From CAZOZP01 sp964584325 (GTDB lineage: Bacteria; Bacteroidota; Ignavibacteria; Ignavibacteriales; Melioribacteraceae): DNA of 50,935 nucleotides. Shown piece after piece: positions 7,997 through 16,922 of the stretch; position 1 is the first letter of the stretch, and every line of letters begins with the position of its first letter. The stretch is from assembly GCA_964584325.1 (NCBI GenBank), contig CAZOZP010000021.1, forward strand, positions 1 to 50,935. The letters are read 5' to 3'. The notes below the pieces were generated by a model, which was not told where the DNA came from, made no database searches, and worked only from the letters and a program-made list of their open reading frames with translations. A program made the position numbers and the translations under genes.

Positions 7997-8851
7997 TTAA
8001 CCTAAATACACTCTAAGATTTTTACTTCTTGAAGCGTGCTTTAATCTCCTAATTGCTTTTTCCTTAATTTGTCTAACCCTTTCTCTTGTAAGATTAAATC
8101 TCTCACCAATTTCTTCCAGAGTAAGAGAATGCTCTTTATTTAGTCCGTAGTAAAGCTTTATAACTTCAGCTTCTCTTTCAGTAAGTGTATGCAGGGCTCT
8201 TTCAATTTCCGCTTTCAGTGATTCAGACATAAGAGTACTGTCCGGTGGCGGATTATTCTCATTTTCCATAATATCCAGCAGACTATTCTCATCTCCGGAA
8301 TTAAAAGGGGCATCAACCGAAACAGTTTTTCCGGAGATTTTCAATGTATCCGATATTTCTTCAATATCCATATCCAACTGTGCGGCAAGTTCTGATGCAC
8401 TAGGCTCTCTTTCATATTCCTGTTCTAAGGCTGTAAGCGCCTTGCCTATTTTGTTTAGAGCTCCGACACGGTTTAACGGAAGTCTTACTATCCTTGATTG
8501 TTCAGCTAATGCCTGCAGTATTGATTGGCGTATCCACCAAACAGCATAAGAAATAAATTTGAAACCGCGGGTTTCGTCAAATCTTTTTGCAGCCTTAATT
8601 AATCCAAGATTTCCTTCATTAATTAAATCTCCAAGTGACAATCCCTGATTCTGGTACTGTTTCGCAACACTTACAACAAACCTAAGATTAGCCTTAACTA
8701 ATTTTTCCAAGGCAGTGTGATTTCCCTTTTTTATCTGTATTGCCAAAGCAACTTCTTCATCCGCCGGAAGCAGTTCAACTTTTCCAATTTCCTGAAGATA
8801 CTTATCCAATGATTGACTTTCTCTGTTCGTATATTGCTTAGTAATTTTCAT
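7997..8851 (-). CDS. rpoD: primary sigma factor RpoD (SigA type)
   Basis: This 284-residue sigma70 starts directly with region 1.2 (SLDKYLQEIGKVELLPADEE, 14-33) and lacks region 1.1 and the long non-conserved insert, as in Bacteroidetes/Chlorobi housekeeping factors. Region 2 holds NLRFVVSVAKQYQNQG and DLINEGNLGLIKAAKRFDE (75-93). The -10 recognition stretch is FKFISYAVWWIRQSI (98-112). Region 4.2 is the helix-turn-helix LTLEEIGERFNLTRERVRQI (243-262). GAGGAG precedes the ATG. It directs core RNA polymerase, encoded about 22-30 kb away in this window, to promoters such as those called at rpsL and tRNA-Tyr. Confidence 0.96.
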   Translation of the reverse strand: MKITKQYTNRESQSLDKYLQEIGKVELLPADEEVALAIQIKKGNHTALEKLVKANLRFVVSVAKQYQNQGLSLGDLINEGNLGLIKAAKRFDETRGFKFISYAVWWIRQSILQALAEQSRIVRLPLNRVGALNKIGKALTALEQEYEREPSASELAAQLDMDIEEISDTLKISGKTVSVDAPFNSGDENSLLDIMENENNPPPDSTLMSESLKAEIERALHTLTEREAEVIKLYYGLNKEHSLTLEEIGERFNLTRERVRQIKEKAIRRLKHASRSKNLRVYLG

Positions 8852-8890
8852 TAACTCCTCTTTTTTTCCGCTCTGTATTTACTAAGTATT

Positions 8891-10762
8891 CTAATTTATG
8901 CTTTTTACAGAATTTCCGTTTTTTTCACAAGCTTTTTTTAATGCCAACTCAGCATTTTTCATTAATTCTTCCACAGTTGATCTATTTCCTGCTCCTGCAA
9001 CTCCAATAGAGACAGTATAAGTATCTTGCTTTGTAACCGTAATAATCTGCATTCTGGCAATTTTCACCCTGAGTTTTTCAGACCATAGAAAAGCTTCTTT
9101 AGATGAAGAGTTGAAGAATGTAATTCCGAAGACCCTGTCACTTATTCGTCCAATTGACTGAATCTGTGACATTTCTTCTTTAATTGCCTTAAGTATTGCC
9201 TGAACCACTATAGGAAAGGGGTTGCTTTCAAAAAGAGAATCTTCGTCAAGAAAATTATCAATTCTAAGCAGTCCGACACAAATAGGAAGATTTCCCTCTT
9301 TAGCTTTTAGATAATCGCCCGAAAGTAAATTCAAAAAAGCATCTGCGTTTAACACACGTGTTTCCGGATCAACAGTCAGAAGTCCTCTTAATAATGCCTG
9401 AGATGAATAGGAAAACAAAATAAAAGAAAATATTCTCACTGCACTCTTAAGAAATTTAATATCGGAATTATTGTAGAACGATTTTTTCATATTTTCAAAA
9501 CAAATAACACCAAAACTCTGGTCATCATAAATGAGCGGTATTGCTAAAAAACTACCATCTAATCTAATATCTTCAGATTTTGAAAAACGAGACATTTCAG
9601 ATGCGGAAATATCTTTTACACTTACAGCATCACCATTTCTTATACATTTCCCTGTAAGAGTGTCATCAAGTTCAATTACTAAATTTTCACCTATATATTT
9701 TAGATTTGTTTTATTTGAGACACAGGATGTCTTAAATATTTGCAGAATCGGATCATAATAAACAAAAGTCATAACATCCCATTCAATCAAACCGGGCATA
9801 GCAGTTTTAATAGCTTCGGAAAGTTCTTTTTCGGAATTAAATTTTTTATCCCCTGAAAGTATGCCCAGTAACGATTTAATACGCTTTTCAGACATTGATT
9901 CTTTGAATCGGTCATCGATTAATGACATAATTATTGATAATACACCGGCAAAATTACCAAGAGTATAATTTGATTCTACTCCAAAAGCGTCCGGCTCCCT
10001 GGAATCTATTGCCAACACGCCCATAATTGTGTTATTAAAAAACACCGGAACACCAAGAAAACTCGTAATCCCTTGCGCAGTATTATAGTATCGGATGGTA
10101 TCTGTCTCAGCGTTTATATTTATTTTAGAGATAAGTTCAGGGCATTCGTTTATTATGATTTTGCTAAGAATATCATTCTCGATGTTATATTTCTGTTTCT
10201 TAACATCATTTGAAATCGAGACAAAAGCTTCCAGACCAAGTCTATTCTTATTTTTATCATATAGAAAAAAAAGAGCACTGTGGCATAAAAATGTTTCTTT
10301 AATTGTCGTAAGCATCTTTTGAAGTATAAAAAGAAACAACTCATTGTGACCGGTATTCTCAGGAATAGAAGTTTTTGCTATTTCCATATAATTCTGTTTC
10401 AGTTCCGGTGGCCGGTAATACTCTTGTTTTATTGAAGTTCGCCCGGCTCCGACTGATTCAATACGAGCAGCTTCAATTTTACTAACCGATGAAATAATTT
10501 TGAATTCACTTTCAGAATCTTTGATCAAAGTATTTCCGGCTGTGCTGCTTTCATCATCCAAATCATCTGACAGATTTCGGTATGGAGCAGCTTCAATTTT
10601 AACTGAATCACGAAGAAATATAATAAAACCAATATAAACAAGAAGAAGTGCGGAGGTAATAACTTTAATAACTATATCATCTGCAAGTATTGTAAGTACA
10701 ATAAATACAGGAATCAGCAAAAATATCAGTAGTCTTTTCTTAATACGATTTGATCTTAGCAT
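8891..10762 (-). CDS. membrane protein with GAF domains and a degenerate GGDEF domain
   Basis: The 623-residue protein has two N-terminal membrane helices (about 8-27 and 31-50) and a polar linker. Two GAF-like sensory segments follow (roughly 145-290 and 310-455; ITSFLGVPVFFNNTIMGVLAI and FLAIPLIYDDQSFGVICFEN are typical cores). The C-terminal region of about 470-620 has GGDEF-fold features (VDPETRVLNADAF, YTVSIGVAG), but the catalytic GGDEF position reads SDRVF. Cyclic di-GMP synthesis is therefore unlikely, and it probably acts as a sensor or binding scaffold. It lies between engB and rpoD in one minus-strand series. The ligand of the GAF domains is unknown. Confidence 0.75.
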   Translation of the reverse strand: MLRSNRIKKRLLIFLLIPVFIVLTILADDIVIKVITSALLLVYIGFIIFLRDSVKIEAAPYRNLSDDLDDESSTAGNTLIKDSESEFKIISSVSKIEAARIESVGAGRTSIKQEYYRPPELKQNYMEIAKTSIPENTGHNELFLFILQKMLTTIKETFLCHSALFFLYDKNKNRLGLEAFVSISNDVKKQKYNIENDILSKIIINECPELISKININAETDTIRYYNTAQGITSFLGVPVFFNNTIMGVLAIDSREPDAFGVESNYTLGNFAGVLSIIMSLIDDRFKESMSEKRIKSLLGILSGDKKFNSEKELSEAIKTAMPGLIEWDVMTFVYYDPILQIFKTSCVSNKTNLKYIGENLVIELDDTLTGKCIRNGDAVSVKDISASEMSRFSKSEDIRLDGSFLAIPLIYDDQSFGVICFENMKKSFYNNSDIKFLKSAVRIFSFILFSYSSQALLRGLLTVDPETRVLNADAFLNLLSGDYLKAKEGNLPICVGLLRIDNFLDEDSLFESNPFPIVVQAILKAIKEEMSQIQSIGRISDRVFGITFFNSSSKEAFLWSEKLRVKIARMQIITVTKQDTYTVSIGVAGAGNRSTVEELMKNAELALKKACEKNGNSVKSIN

Positions 10763-10814
10763 AATAATAATTTTTTTTCACCCAAATTTAATAAATATTT
10801 TCAAATTTCGGTTA

Positions 10815-11390
10815 TTATGCGTTTAATATTCCATGAATTGTACTGAATACTTCTTTCTTCCCGATTCCCTTAACTGCAGAAAAAGGAATAACACGAATCT
10901 CCTTCCCGCCTGCGTTTATATAACCTCGGATTCGGTTTAAGGATTTTGCTTTTTCACTCTGATTTAGTTTATCTGTTTTATTAAGTATAATTGAGAATGG
11001 AACACCTTTTGAGTTAAGATATTCCTGCAGAAATATATCTGATTCTGGGATTTCAACTCTCGAATCAACGATATGAAATGCAAAGACTATATTTTTTCTA
11101 ATACTAAAGTAATCATCAATCAGTTCTGCCCATTTAATTCTTTCAGCTTTTCCGACCCTTGCATAACCGAATCCAGGCAAATCAACAATGTTATACAAAT
11201 TATCAACATCATAGATATTTATGGATCTTGTTTTCCCGGGTGTAGAACTAGTGCGGGCAATTTTTGAATTAAACAGGCAATTAACAAAAGAAGATTTACC
11301 AACATTAGACCTCCCTGCAAGAACTATATCAGGTTTATCATCGCTTGGTATATTTTCTTTATTGAATACCGTAGATAGTAATTTTATCAT
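10815..11390 (-). CDS. ysxC: ribosome-biogenesis GTPase EngB/YsxC/YihA
   Basis: This 191-residue GTPase matches the family length. G1 is GRSNVGKS (26-33), G3 is DLPG (70-73) followed by FGYA, G4 is NKTD (137-140) and G5 is SAVKG (171-175). EngB assists late 50S subunit assembly. Its position directly after rplQ fits that role: the only separation is the strong rplQ terminator, so it may receive limited read-through. No clear Shine-Dalgarno site precedes the ATG at 11390, so the start is slightly uncertain, but the G1 spacing from it is normal. Confidence 0.95.
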   Translation of the reverse strand: MIKLLSTVFNKENIPSDDKPDIVLAGRSNVGKSSFVNCLFNSKIARTSSTPGKTRSINIYDVDNLYNIVDLPGFGYARVGKAERIKWAELIDDYFSIRKNIVFAFHIVDSRVEIPESDIFLQEYLNSKGVPFSIILNKTDKLNQSEKAKSLNRIRGYINAGGKEIRVIPFSAVKGIGKKEVFSTIHGILNA

Positions 11391-11402
11391 CTTATAAATA
11401 AA

Positions 11403-11430
11403 AAAGGAGTATCCTAGAGGATACTCCTTT
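11403..11430 (-). terminator. strong intrinsic terminator after rplQ
   Basis: A perfect 12-bp stem AAAGGAGTATCC (11403-11414) / GGATACTCCTTT (11419-11430) closes a 4-nt loop. In the minus direction it runs into a T-rich tract (CTTTTTTATTTAT). It lies 19 bp past the rplQ stop, marking the end of the ribosomal-protein cluster. The stem contains the ribosome-site-like GGAG in both orientations. Confidence 0.93.
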
Positions 11431-11449
11431 CAACCATAATAAATATATA

Positions 11450-11998
11450 TTATTCTTTTTCAGCTTTTTCTTCAGACGATGCATCTGCTTTAGCGTCATT
11501 AGAAACAGAGTCTTCTGCTTTAACTTCTTCTGAGGCAATGGTTTCTTTGTCTTTTTTCTTTTCTTCCACAACTTTAGCAGGTGCAGCCGCTTTAATCTTT
11601 TCAGTTTCAGAAGATTTTTCAGTTCTTCTTGAAGTCCCTTCTGAGAAATCCACTAATTCAATAAAAGCCATCTGTGCAGCATCCCCAAGTCTGTGACCAA
11701 GTTTAATTATTCTTGTATATCCGCCACTACGATCGTTAACTTTAGGTAGAATTTCATTAAATAATTCCTGAACAACAGTCTTATCATGAATATCTCTTGA
11801 AACTATTCTTCTTGCGAAAACATCATCTTTTTTTGCTTTAGTAATAAGTTTCTCGGAGAATATTCTAAGTGCATCTGCTTTTGCAAGAGTTGTTTTAATT
11901 TTTTTATTCTTAAATAAGGCAGTAGCCAATGCACGTAAAGTAGCTAATCTGTGGCTCGATGTTCTGCCTAATTTGTGTCCTTTAACTTGATGTCTCAT
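11450..11998 (-). CDS. rplQ: 50S ribosomal protein L17 with long charged C-terminal tail
   Basis: Residues 1-120 are a complete L17 (MRHQVKGHKLGRTSSHRLAT, then IKLGHRLGDAAQMAFIEL), a protein near the exit tunnel of the 50S subunit. The protein continues to 182 residues, some 60 more than the usual core. The tail is made almost only of K, E, A, S, D and V and is likely disordered. It is the last gene of the alpha operon, 20 bp after rpoA, and is followed by a strong terminator. Confidence 0.97.
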   Translation of the reverse strand: MRHQVKGHKLGRTSSHRLATLRALATALFKNKKIKTTLAKADALRIFSEKLITKAKKDDVFARRIVSRDIHDKTVVQELFNEILPKVNDRSGGYTRIIKLGHRLGDAAQMAFIELVDFSEGTSRRTEKSSETEKIKAAAPAKVVEEKKKDKETIASEEVKAEDSVSNDAKADASSEEKAEKE

Positions 11999-12018
11999 TC
12001 TAAATCCTTATCAACTTA

Positions 12019-13014
12019 TTAATTATTTTCATCTTTATCATAAATATACTTGTCAACATCCATTCCGAAATCCAGACCGCAAGAATCAACAATTTCAGTT
12101 AATTCTGCCAGTGACTTTCTTCCAAAATTTCTGAACTTAAGCATTTCACTTTCTTCTTTTCTTACCAAGTCGCCTAAGGTCTTAATATTAGCAGCTTTAA
12201 GACAATTATGTGAACGAACGCTCAGTTCAAGATCATCAACACTTGTCAACAATATTTTCTTTATTCTTTCGCGTTCTGCATCTTTTTCGTTTACAACTTT
12301 TTCTTCTTCCTGCTCGGTATCGAAATTTATGAAAAGATTTACATGATCACGAAGTATTTTCGCAGCACCTGATAGAGCATCCTCCGGAGTGATTGTTCCA
12401 TCGGTAGCAAGTTCAATTGTTAATTTCTCAAAATCATTTTTTTCGCCAATACGCACATTTTCAATGTCATACTTAACATTAACAATTGGAGTAAATATCG
12501 CATCAATCGGAATTAATCCTATTATTTGTTCCTGGAACTTATGTTCGTTTCCCGGGACATATCCTTTTCCGGTTCCAAGATACACATCAAGGCTGAAAGC
12601 AGCATTCTCATACAACGTAGCGAGATATAGGTCGGGATTAAGAATTTCAATATCCGGACAGGCACTCTGAAAATCAGCAGCTGTAAGTTCTATGGGACCC
12701 TTAAGGTTTATCGTAAACTTATTAATTGTTTTGCTGAGCAGCTTTATCCGTATCTTTTTTAGATTCAGGATAAAATCTGTAACGTCTTCAAGCACACCGG
12801 GAATAGAAGTAAATTCATGAAGAACATTATCTACCTTAATGCCAATTATCGCAGAACCCGTTAAAGAAGAAAGTAAAACTCTTCTAAACGAATTACCTAA
12901 GGTAACGCCATATCCTCTTTCAAGGGGCTGAATAGAAAATCTTCCGAATTTATTATTTGAACTTGAATCTTCCAGAATAACACCGTCAGGCATTTTCATA
13001 AAAGGATAACTCAT
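12019..13014 (-). CDS. rpoA: DNA-directed RNA polymerase alpha subunit
   Basis: From the ATG at 13014 the product is 331 residues. The N-terminal assembly domain has the conserved ERGYGVTLGNSFRRVLLSSL segment that dimerises and binds beta and beta-prime. The C-terminal domain (about 255-320) contains VDDLELSVRSHNCLKAANI and the helix-hairpin-helix GRKSLAEL used to touch UP elements and activators. I chose this start because GAGG lies 6 nt upstream; an in-frame TTG four codons earlier overlaps that GAGG and is unlikely. It lies between rpsD and rplQ, the standard alpha-operon order. Confidence 0.97.
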   Translation of the reverse strand: MSYPFMKMPDGVILEDSSSNNKFGRFSIQPLERGYGVTLGNSFRRVLLSSLTGSAIIGIKVDNVLHEFTSIPGVLEDVTDFILNLKKIRIKLLSKTINKFTINLKGPIELTAADFQSACPDIEILNPDLYLATLYENAAFSLDVYLGTGKGYVPGNEHKFQEQIIGLIPIDAIFTPIVNVKYDIENVRIGEKNDFEKLTIELATDGTITPEDALSGAAKILRDHVNLFINFDTEQEEEKVVNEKDAERERIKKILLTSVDDLELSVRSHNCLKAANIKTLGDLVRKEESEMLKFRNFGRKSLAELTEIVDSCGLDFGMDVDKYIYDKDENN

Positions 13015-13028
13015 TAGAATCCTCAATT

Positions 13029-13655
13029 TTATTTTGAATATAACTCAATAATTAATTGTTCGTTAGCAGTTAACGGAACATCAGCTCTCTCTGGTAACTG
13101 AAGGAAAGATCCTTGTAACGATGCTTTATCAACAGAAAGCCAATTATAAACACCATCTTTAGCTCTCTTAAGAGAATTATGTATGATGTCAAGTTTTTTA
13201 CTGCCGGAACGAACTGCTATAATCTGACCAGGTTTCAATAAATATGAAGGAATATCAACAGTTTTACCGTTAACAGCAAAATGGCCATGTAATATCAACT
13301 GCCTGGCAGATTTTCTTGATGGAGCAAAACCAAGTCTGTAAACAACATTATCTAAACGTGATTCAAGCATTTTTACGAGATTATCACCAGTAATGCCTTT
13401 ATGTGCATTGGCTTTTTCAAAATAAGTGCGGAATTGAGATTCGAGCACACCATAAATTCTTTTTACTTTTTGTTTCTCTCTAAGCTGAACACCGTATTCA
13501 GAATATTTAGCTTTTCTTGTCTGACCGTGTTGTCCAGGTGAATAATTTTTCTTTTCTAAAGGACATTTTTCAGAGTTACACTTTGAACCTTTGAGAAATA
13601 ATTTTTGTTTTTCGCGTCTGCACAATTTGCAACTTGAACCTGTATATCTTGCCAT
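13029..13655 (-). CDS. rpsD: 30S ribosomal protein S4
   Basis: S4 is a primary 16S rRNA binder. The 208-residue product begins MARYTGSSCKLCRREK and carries four cysteines (C9, C12, C26, C31), the zinc-binding form. An S4 RNA-binding fold follows (SRLDNVVYRLGFAPSRKSARQLILHGHFAVNG). I took the ATG at 13655, preceded by GGAG. A 14-residue in-frame extension would overlap rpsK and lacks family support. S4 is often the translational repressor of the alpha operon; no repressor site was identified here. Confidence 0.97.
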   Translation of the reverse strand: MARYTGSSCKLCRREKQKLFLKGSKCNSEKCPLEKKNYSPGQHGQTRKAKYSEYGVQLREKQKVKRIYGVLESQFRTYFEKANAHKGITGDNLVKMLESRLDNVVYRLGFAPSRKSARQLILHGHFAVNGKTVDIPSYLLKPGQIIAVRSGSKKLDIIHNSLKRAKDGVYNWLSVDKASLQGSFLQLPERADVPLTANEQLIIELYSK

Positions 13656-13666
13656 ATTTTCTCCTA

Positions 13667-14053
13667 TTATACTCTTCTTCTTTTCGGGGGCCTGCAACCG
13701 TTATGAGGAATAGGTGTTATGTCTTTTATTGACAACACTTGTATTCCTGCAGTATTAATCGCTCTGATAGCAGCTTCGCGACCTGATCCGGGGCCTTTAA
13801 CATAAACATCAACTTTTCTTAAACCTAAATCATGAGCTTCTTTGGCAGCTGCTTCTGCGGTAACCTGAGCTGCAAATGGTGTGTTTTTTCTTGATCCCTT
13901 GAAGTTATTCTTTCCGGCAGACGACCATGAGATAGTATTACCGTAAATATCTGTCAACGTAACAATAACATTATTAAAAGAAGCTTTTATATGTGCCACA
14001 CCAACGGCATCAACATGCACTTTCTTTTTAGTCTTTTTAACTACCTTAGCCAA
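13667..14053 (-). CDS. rpsK: 30S ribosomal protein S11
   Basis: This 128-residue S11 contains AHIKASFNNVIVTLTDIYGN and the C-terminal GCRPPKRRRV typical of the family. S11 lies on the 30S platform, near the Shine-Dalgarno helix and the 3' end of 16S rRNA. It sits 21 bp after rpsM and 11 bp before rpsD, the usual order of the alpha operon. Confidence 0.98.
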   Translation of the reverse strand: MAKVVKKTKKKVHVDAVGVAHIKASFNNVIVTLTDIYGNTISWSSAGKNNFKGSRKNTPFAAQVTAEAAAKEAHDLGLRKVDVYVKGPGSGREAAIRAINTAGIQVLSIKDITPIPHNGCRPPKRRRV

Positions 14054-14074
14054 TTTTACTCCACTTTTATTAAA

Positions 14075-14455
14075 TTATTTCTTAGGTGCTTTTTTCTTAC
14101 CGGCAACTGTTCTACGTTTACCTTTTCTAGTACGAGAATTTGTTTTAGTCCGCTGTCCTCTAACCGGAAGACCGCGTCTATGCCTCAATCCCCTGTAGCA
14201 TCCTAAATCCATTAATCTTTTAATATTTTGCTGTATTTCACCTTTCAGAGCACCTTCAACTTTGTACTCAGCAGTGATAATAGCTCTTATTCTAGCAATT
14301 TCATCGTCATTTAATTCACTGACTTTTTTTCTTGAATTAACTTCTGCTTTTTCGCATATCTTAGAGGCAGTAACCTGTCCAATTCCAAAAATGTTTGTTA
14401 ATCCAATATAAATCTGTTTCTGTTTGGGTATTTCAATACCAGCTATACGAGCCAA
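14075..14455 (-). CDS. rpsM: 30S ribosomal protein S13
   Basis: The 126-residue protein starts MARIAGIEIPKQKQIYIGLT and contains FGIGQVTASKIC (helix-hairpin-helix) and CYRGLRHRRGLPVRGQRTKTN, diagnostic of S13. The basic C-terminal tail (GKRRTVAGKKKAPKK) reaches toward the P-site tRNA. S13 forms bridges to the 50S subunit. It follows rpmJ by 17 bp. Nothing is unusual in length or motif. Confidence 0.98.
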   Translation of the reverse strand: MARIAGIEIPKQKQIYIGLTNIFGIGQVTASKICEKAEVNSRKKVSELNDDEIARIRAIITAEYKVEGALKGEIQQNIKRLMDLGCYRGLRHRRGLPVRGQRTKTNSRTRKGKRRTVAGKKKAPKK

Positions 14456-14472
14456 TCCTAATCCTCCTAATT

Positions 14473-14586
14473 TTATCCCTGACGTTGCTTATGTTTTGGA
14501 TTTTTGCAAATAACTCTAACTACACCTTTTCTTTTGATAACTTTGCAATTCTCACATATTTTTTTTATCGAAGACCTGACCTTCAT
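14473..14586 (-). CDS. rpmJ: 50S ribosomal protein L36
   Basis: A 37-residue protein read directly from the sequence: MKVRSSIKKICENCK, then a basic stretch and ICKNPKHKQRQG at the end. C11, C14, C27 and H32 form the zinc ribbon of the C-plus L36 type. It fills the space between infA and rpsM, its standard place. It ends TAA at 14473-14475 and begins 11 bp after the infA stop. Confidence 0.96.
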   Translation of the reverse strand: MKVRSSIKKICENCKVIKRKGVVRVICKNPKHKQRQG

Positions 14587-14597
14587 AAAAACTCCAA

Positions 14598-14816
14598 CTA
14601 TTTATATCTGTATGTTATTCTACCTTTGTTCAGATCATAAGGCGACAATTCTATAGCAACCTTATCTCCTACTAGTATTTTAATAAAATGCATTCTCATC
14701 TTACCGCTAATATGAGCAAGAATCTCGTGTCCGTTTTCAAGTTTAACCTTAAAATGGGCGTTTGGAAGCGTCTCTGTTACAATACCATCAACTTTTATGT
14801 TTTTTATCTTACTCAT
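14598..14816 (-). CDS. infA: translation initiation factor IF-1
   Basis: The 72-residue OB-fold protein has the usual IF-1 length and core (VDGIVTETLPNAHFKVKLENGHEILAHISGKMR, then GDKVAIELSPYDLNKGRITYRYK). IF-1 occupies the A site of the 30S subunit during initiation. Its ATG overlaps the end of map by 4 bp, so translation is probably coupled, and rpmJ follows after 11 bp. The secY-map-infA-rpmJ order lacks the adk found in many other bacteria. Confidence 0.98.
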   Translation of the reverse strand: MSKIKNIKVDGIVTETLPNAHFKVKLENGHEILAHISGKMRMHFIKILVGDKVAIELSPYDLNKGRITYRYK

Positions 14817-15580
14817 TTACCACATACTGTTAAAATTTCTGCTCTGTTATTTACTATTGCTATACTATGTTCAAAATGTGCCGATGGTTGAAAATCCTTT
14901 GTATATACTGTCCAGTCATCAGCAGCAACATTAACTTTATAAGTTCCGGCATTTATCATAGGTTCAATGGCTAATGTCATTCCATTTTTTATAACAGGAC
15001 TGCTTCTTCCAGTAACATAATTTGGTATTGATGGATCTTCATGCAAATATCTCCCAACACCATGTCCGGTTAAATCTCTCACAACACTAAAACCAAAACT
15101 TTCAACATACTCCTGTATTGCTTTAGATATATCAACAATTCTATTTCCGACACAAGCCTGTTCTATACCAAGATAAAGAGATTTCTCTGTTACCTCCATA
15201 AGCTTTTTCTTTTCAGAATCAACTTGGCCAACAGCTACTGTAATTGCCGCATCACCATAATAGCCATCTTTCAGAACTCCAACATCCACCGAAAATATAT
15301 CACCATTTTTAAGAACACGTGCTCCCGGAATTCCGTGAACAACTTCTTCATTAATAGAGGCACAAATGCTTCCGGGAAATGGCACCCCAAATCCTTGCGA
15401 ATAACCTTTAAACGCCGGAATAGCATTGTTACTTCTAATGTAATCTTCTGCAATCTGATCAAGAACTTTTGTCGTTACACCTTCTTTTGAGTAACTTTTA
15501 ACAAGCTGGAGCGTTTCTGCTACGATTCTACAGCTTTCTCTTATATAGTCGATCTCTTTTTTTGTCTTTATAAGAATCAA
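14813..15580 (-). CDS. map: methionine aminopeptidase, type I
   Basis: This 255-residue enzyme removes the N-terminal methionine from nascent proteins. The metal ligands of the pita-bread fold are visible: the two aspartates in FSVDVGVLKDGYYGDAA, the histidine in GHGVGRYLHEDPSIPNY, the glutamate in LAIEPMIN and the last glutamate near the C-terminus (HFEHSIAI region). The absence of an insert marks it as type I. It starts 7 bp after secY and overlaps infA by 4 bp, so the three genes form a compact unit. Confidence 0.97.
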   Translation of the reverse strand: MILIKTKKEIDYIRESCRIVAETLQLVKSYSKEGVTTKVLDQIAEDYIRSNNAIPAFKGYSQGFGVPFPGSICASINEEVVHGIPGARVLKNGDIFSVDVGVLKDGYYGDAAITVAVGQVDSEKKKLMEVTEKSLYLGIEQACVGNRIVDISKAIQEYVESFGFSVVRDLTGHGVGRYLHEDPSIPNYVTGRSSPVIKNGMTLAIEPMINAGTYKVNVAADDWTVYTKDFQPSAHFEHSIAIVNNRAEILTVCGK

Positions 15581-15587
15581 CGAATAA

Positions 15588-16922
15588 CTATCCTCTACGT
15601 CCTTTTATTCTTCCGGACTTCATAAATCCGTCATAATGTCTCATCAACAAGTGTGATTCTACTTGTTGAAGAGTATCTAATGCAACACCAACAATAATTA
15701 AGAGACTTGTTCCTCCAAAAAACGAGGCAAACTGTGGTGATACACCAAATTTTGAAACGAAAGCTGGTAATATAGCTATAAATGCTAAGAAAAACGAGCC
15801 CGGCAATGTTATTTTTGTTAAAATATTATCAATAAACTCTGAAGTTGGTTTTCCAGGTCTAATTCCGGGGATAAAACCACCTTGTTTTTGCATATTATCA
15901 GCAACATCTTTCGGATTAAAAGCAATAGCAGTATAAAAATATGTAAAGAATATTATCATTACGGCGTAAATTGCAGAATAAGTAAAAGATGTATAATTAA
16001 AATACTCAGCTAAACTTTGTAAGGTCTCATTATTTGGCATAAATGAGAGTACAGTATTTGGAATAAACATTATTGACTGAGCAAAGATAATCGGCATAAC
16101 TCCAGCAGTATTAACTTTCAAAGGTATATATTGAGTTACTCCGCCAACCATTTTTCTGCCAACCAACCGTTTAGCATACTGAACCGGGATTCTGCGAGTT
16201 CCCTGTGTTATCATAACAACTGCAGCGATAATTAAGACCATAAAACCAAGTAGTATAAGTTCTGTCAATATATTTCTGGTTCCTGCAGCCACAAGCTCAA
16301 ATTCACTTAAAAGAGAGAATGGAAATCTATCTATAATTCCAATAAATATAATCATTGAAATACCATTCCCAATACCTCTTTCAGAAATCTGTTCGCCAAG
16401 CCACATTAGAAAGATGGTTCCGGCAGTAAGAAACACAATTGTCTGCAAAGTAAAAAATACACCTCTGATTGCCTCAGGAATAATAGGAGCATCTTGTGTC
16501 TGAATGCTAAGAAATGTAAGAGTTACACCGAAAGCTTGGAATGCTGCAATCGGAATTGTAAAAACTCTTGTCATTTGATTAATTTTCTTTCGGCCTTCTT
16601 CGCCTTCCTTCTGTAGTTTCTGAAAGTAAGGAGTAACGGCACCTAGCAACTGAATAATAATTGATGCTGTTATATAAGGCATAATTCCCAATCCGAACAA
16701 TGCTGCATTCTGGAAAGCGCCGCCTACAAACATATCATAAAATCCGAACAAGGTATTTGTACCTTGCTGCTGCATAGCCTGACCAAGCACATAAGCATCA
16801 ATACCGGGAAGTGTAATATGGGCACCAATTCTAACAATTACAAGTATCCCCAGAGTAAATAATATTCTATTTCTTAGATCAGGAATTTTGAAAATATCAC
16901 GAAAAGATTTAAGTCTACTCAT
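15588..16922 (-). CDS. secY: protein translocase channel subunit SecY
   Basis: The 444-residue membrane protein forms the Sec channel for export and membrane insertion. About ten hydrophobic helices are evident. Family segments include GIMPYITASIIIQLL (plug and TM2 area), QKEGEEGRKKINQMTR (cytoplasmic loop) and GTRRIPVQYAKR (loop that binds SecA/ribosome). Its ATG shares one base with the rplO stop, indicating coupled translation. Its partner SecE is encoded at 41.5-41.7 kb. SecG is not in the window. Confidence 0.98.
   Translation of the reverse strand: MSRLKSFRDIFKIPDLRNRILFTLGILVIVRIGAHITLPGIDAYVLGQAMQQQGTNTLFGFYDMFVGGAFQNAALFGLGIMPYITASIIIQLLGAVTPYFQKLQKEGEEGRKKINQMTRVFTIPIAAFQAFGVTLTFLSIQTQDAPIIPEAIRGVFFTLQTIVFLTAGTIFLMWLGEQISERGIGNGISMIIFIGIIDRFPFSLLSEFELVAAGTRNILTELILLGFMVLIIAAVVMITQGTRRIPVQYAKRLVGRKMVGGVTQYIPLKVNTAGVMPIIFAQSIMFIPNTVLSFMPNNETLQSLAEYFNYTSFTYSAIYAVMIIFFTYFYTAIAFNPKDVADNMQKQGGFIPGIRPGKPTSEFIDNILTKITLPGSFFLAFIAILPAFVSKFGVSPQFASFFGGTSLLIIVGVALDTLQQVESHLLMRHYDGFMKSGRIKGRRG

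Noticed and set aside
8891..10762. Active diguanylate cyclase
   Set aside because: The position of the GGDEF motif reads SDRVF, so catalysis is not supported by the sequence.
13656..13697. A 14-residue N-terminal extension of S4
   Set aside because: It overlaps rpsK, has no ribosome site and precedes the standard MARYTG start, which has GGAG upstream.
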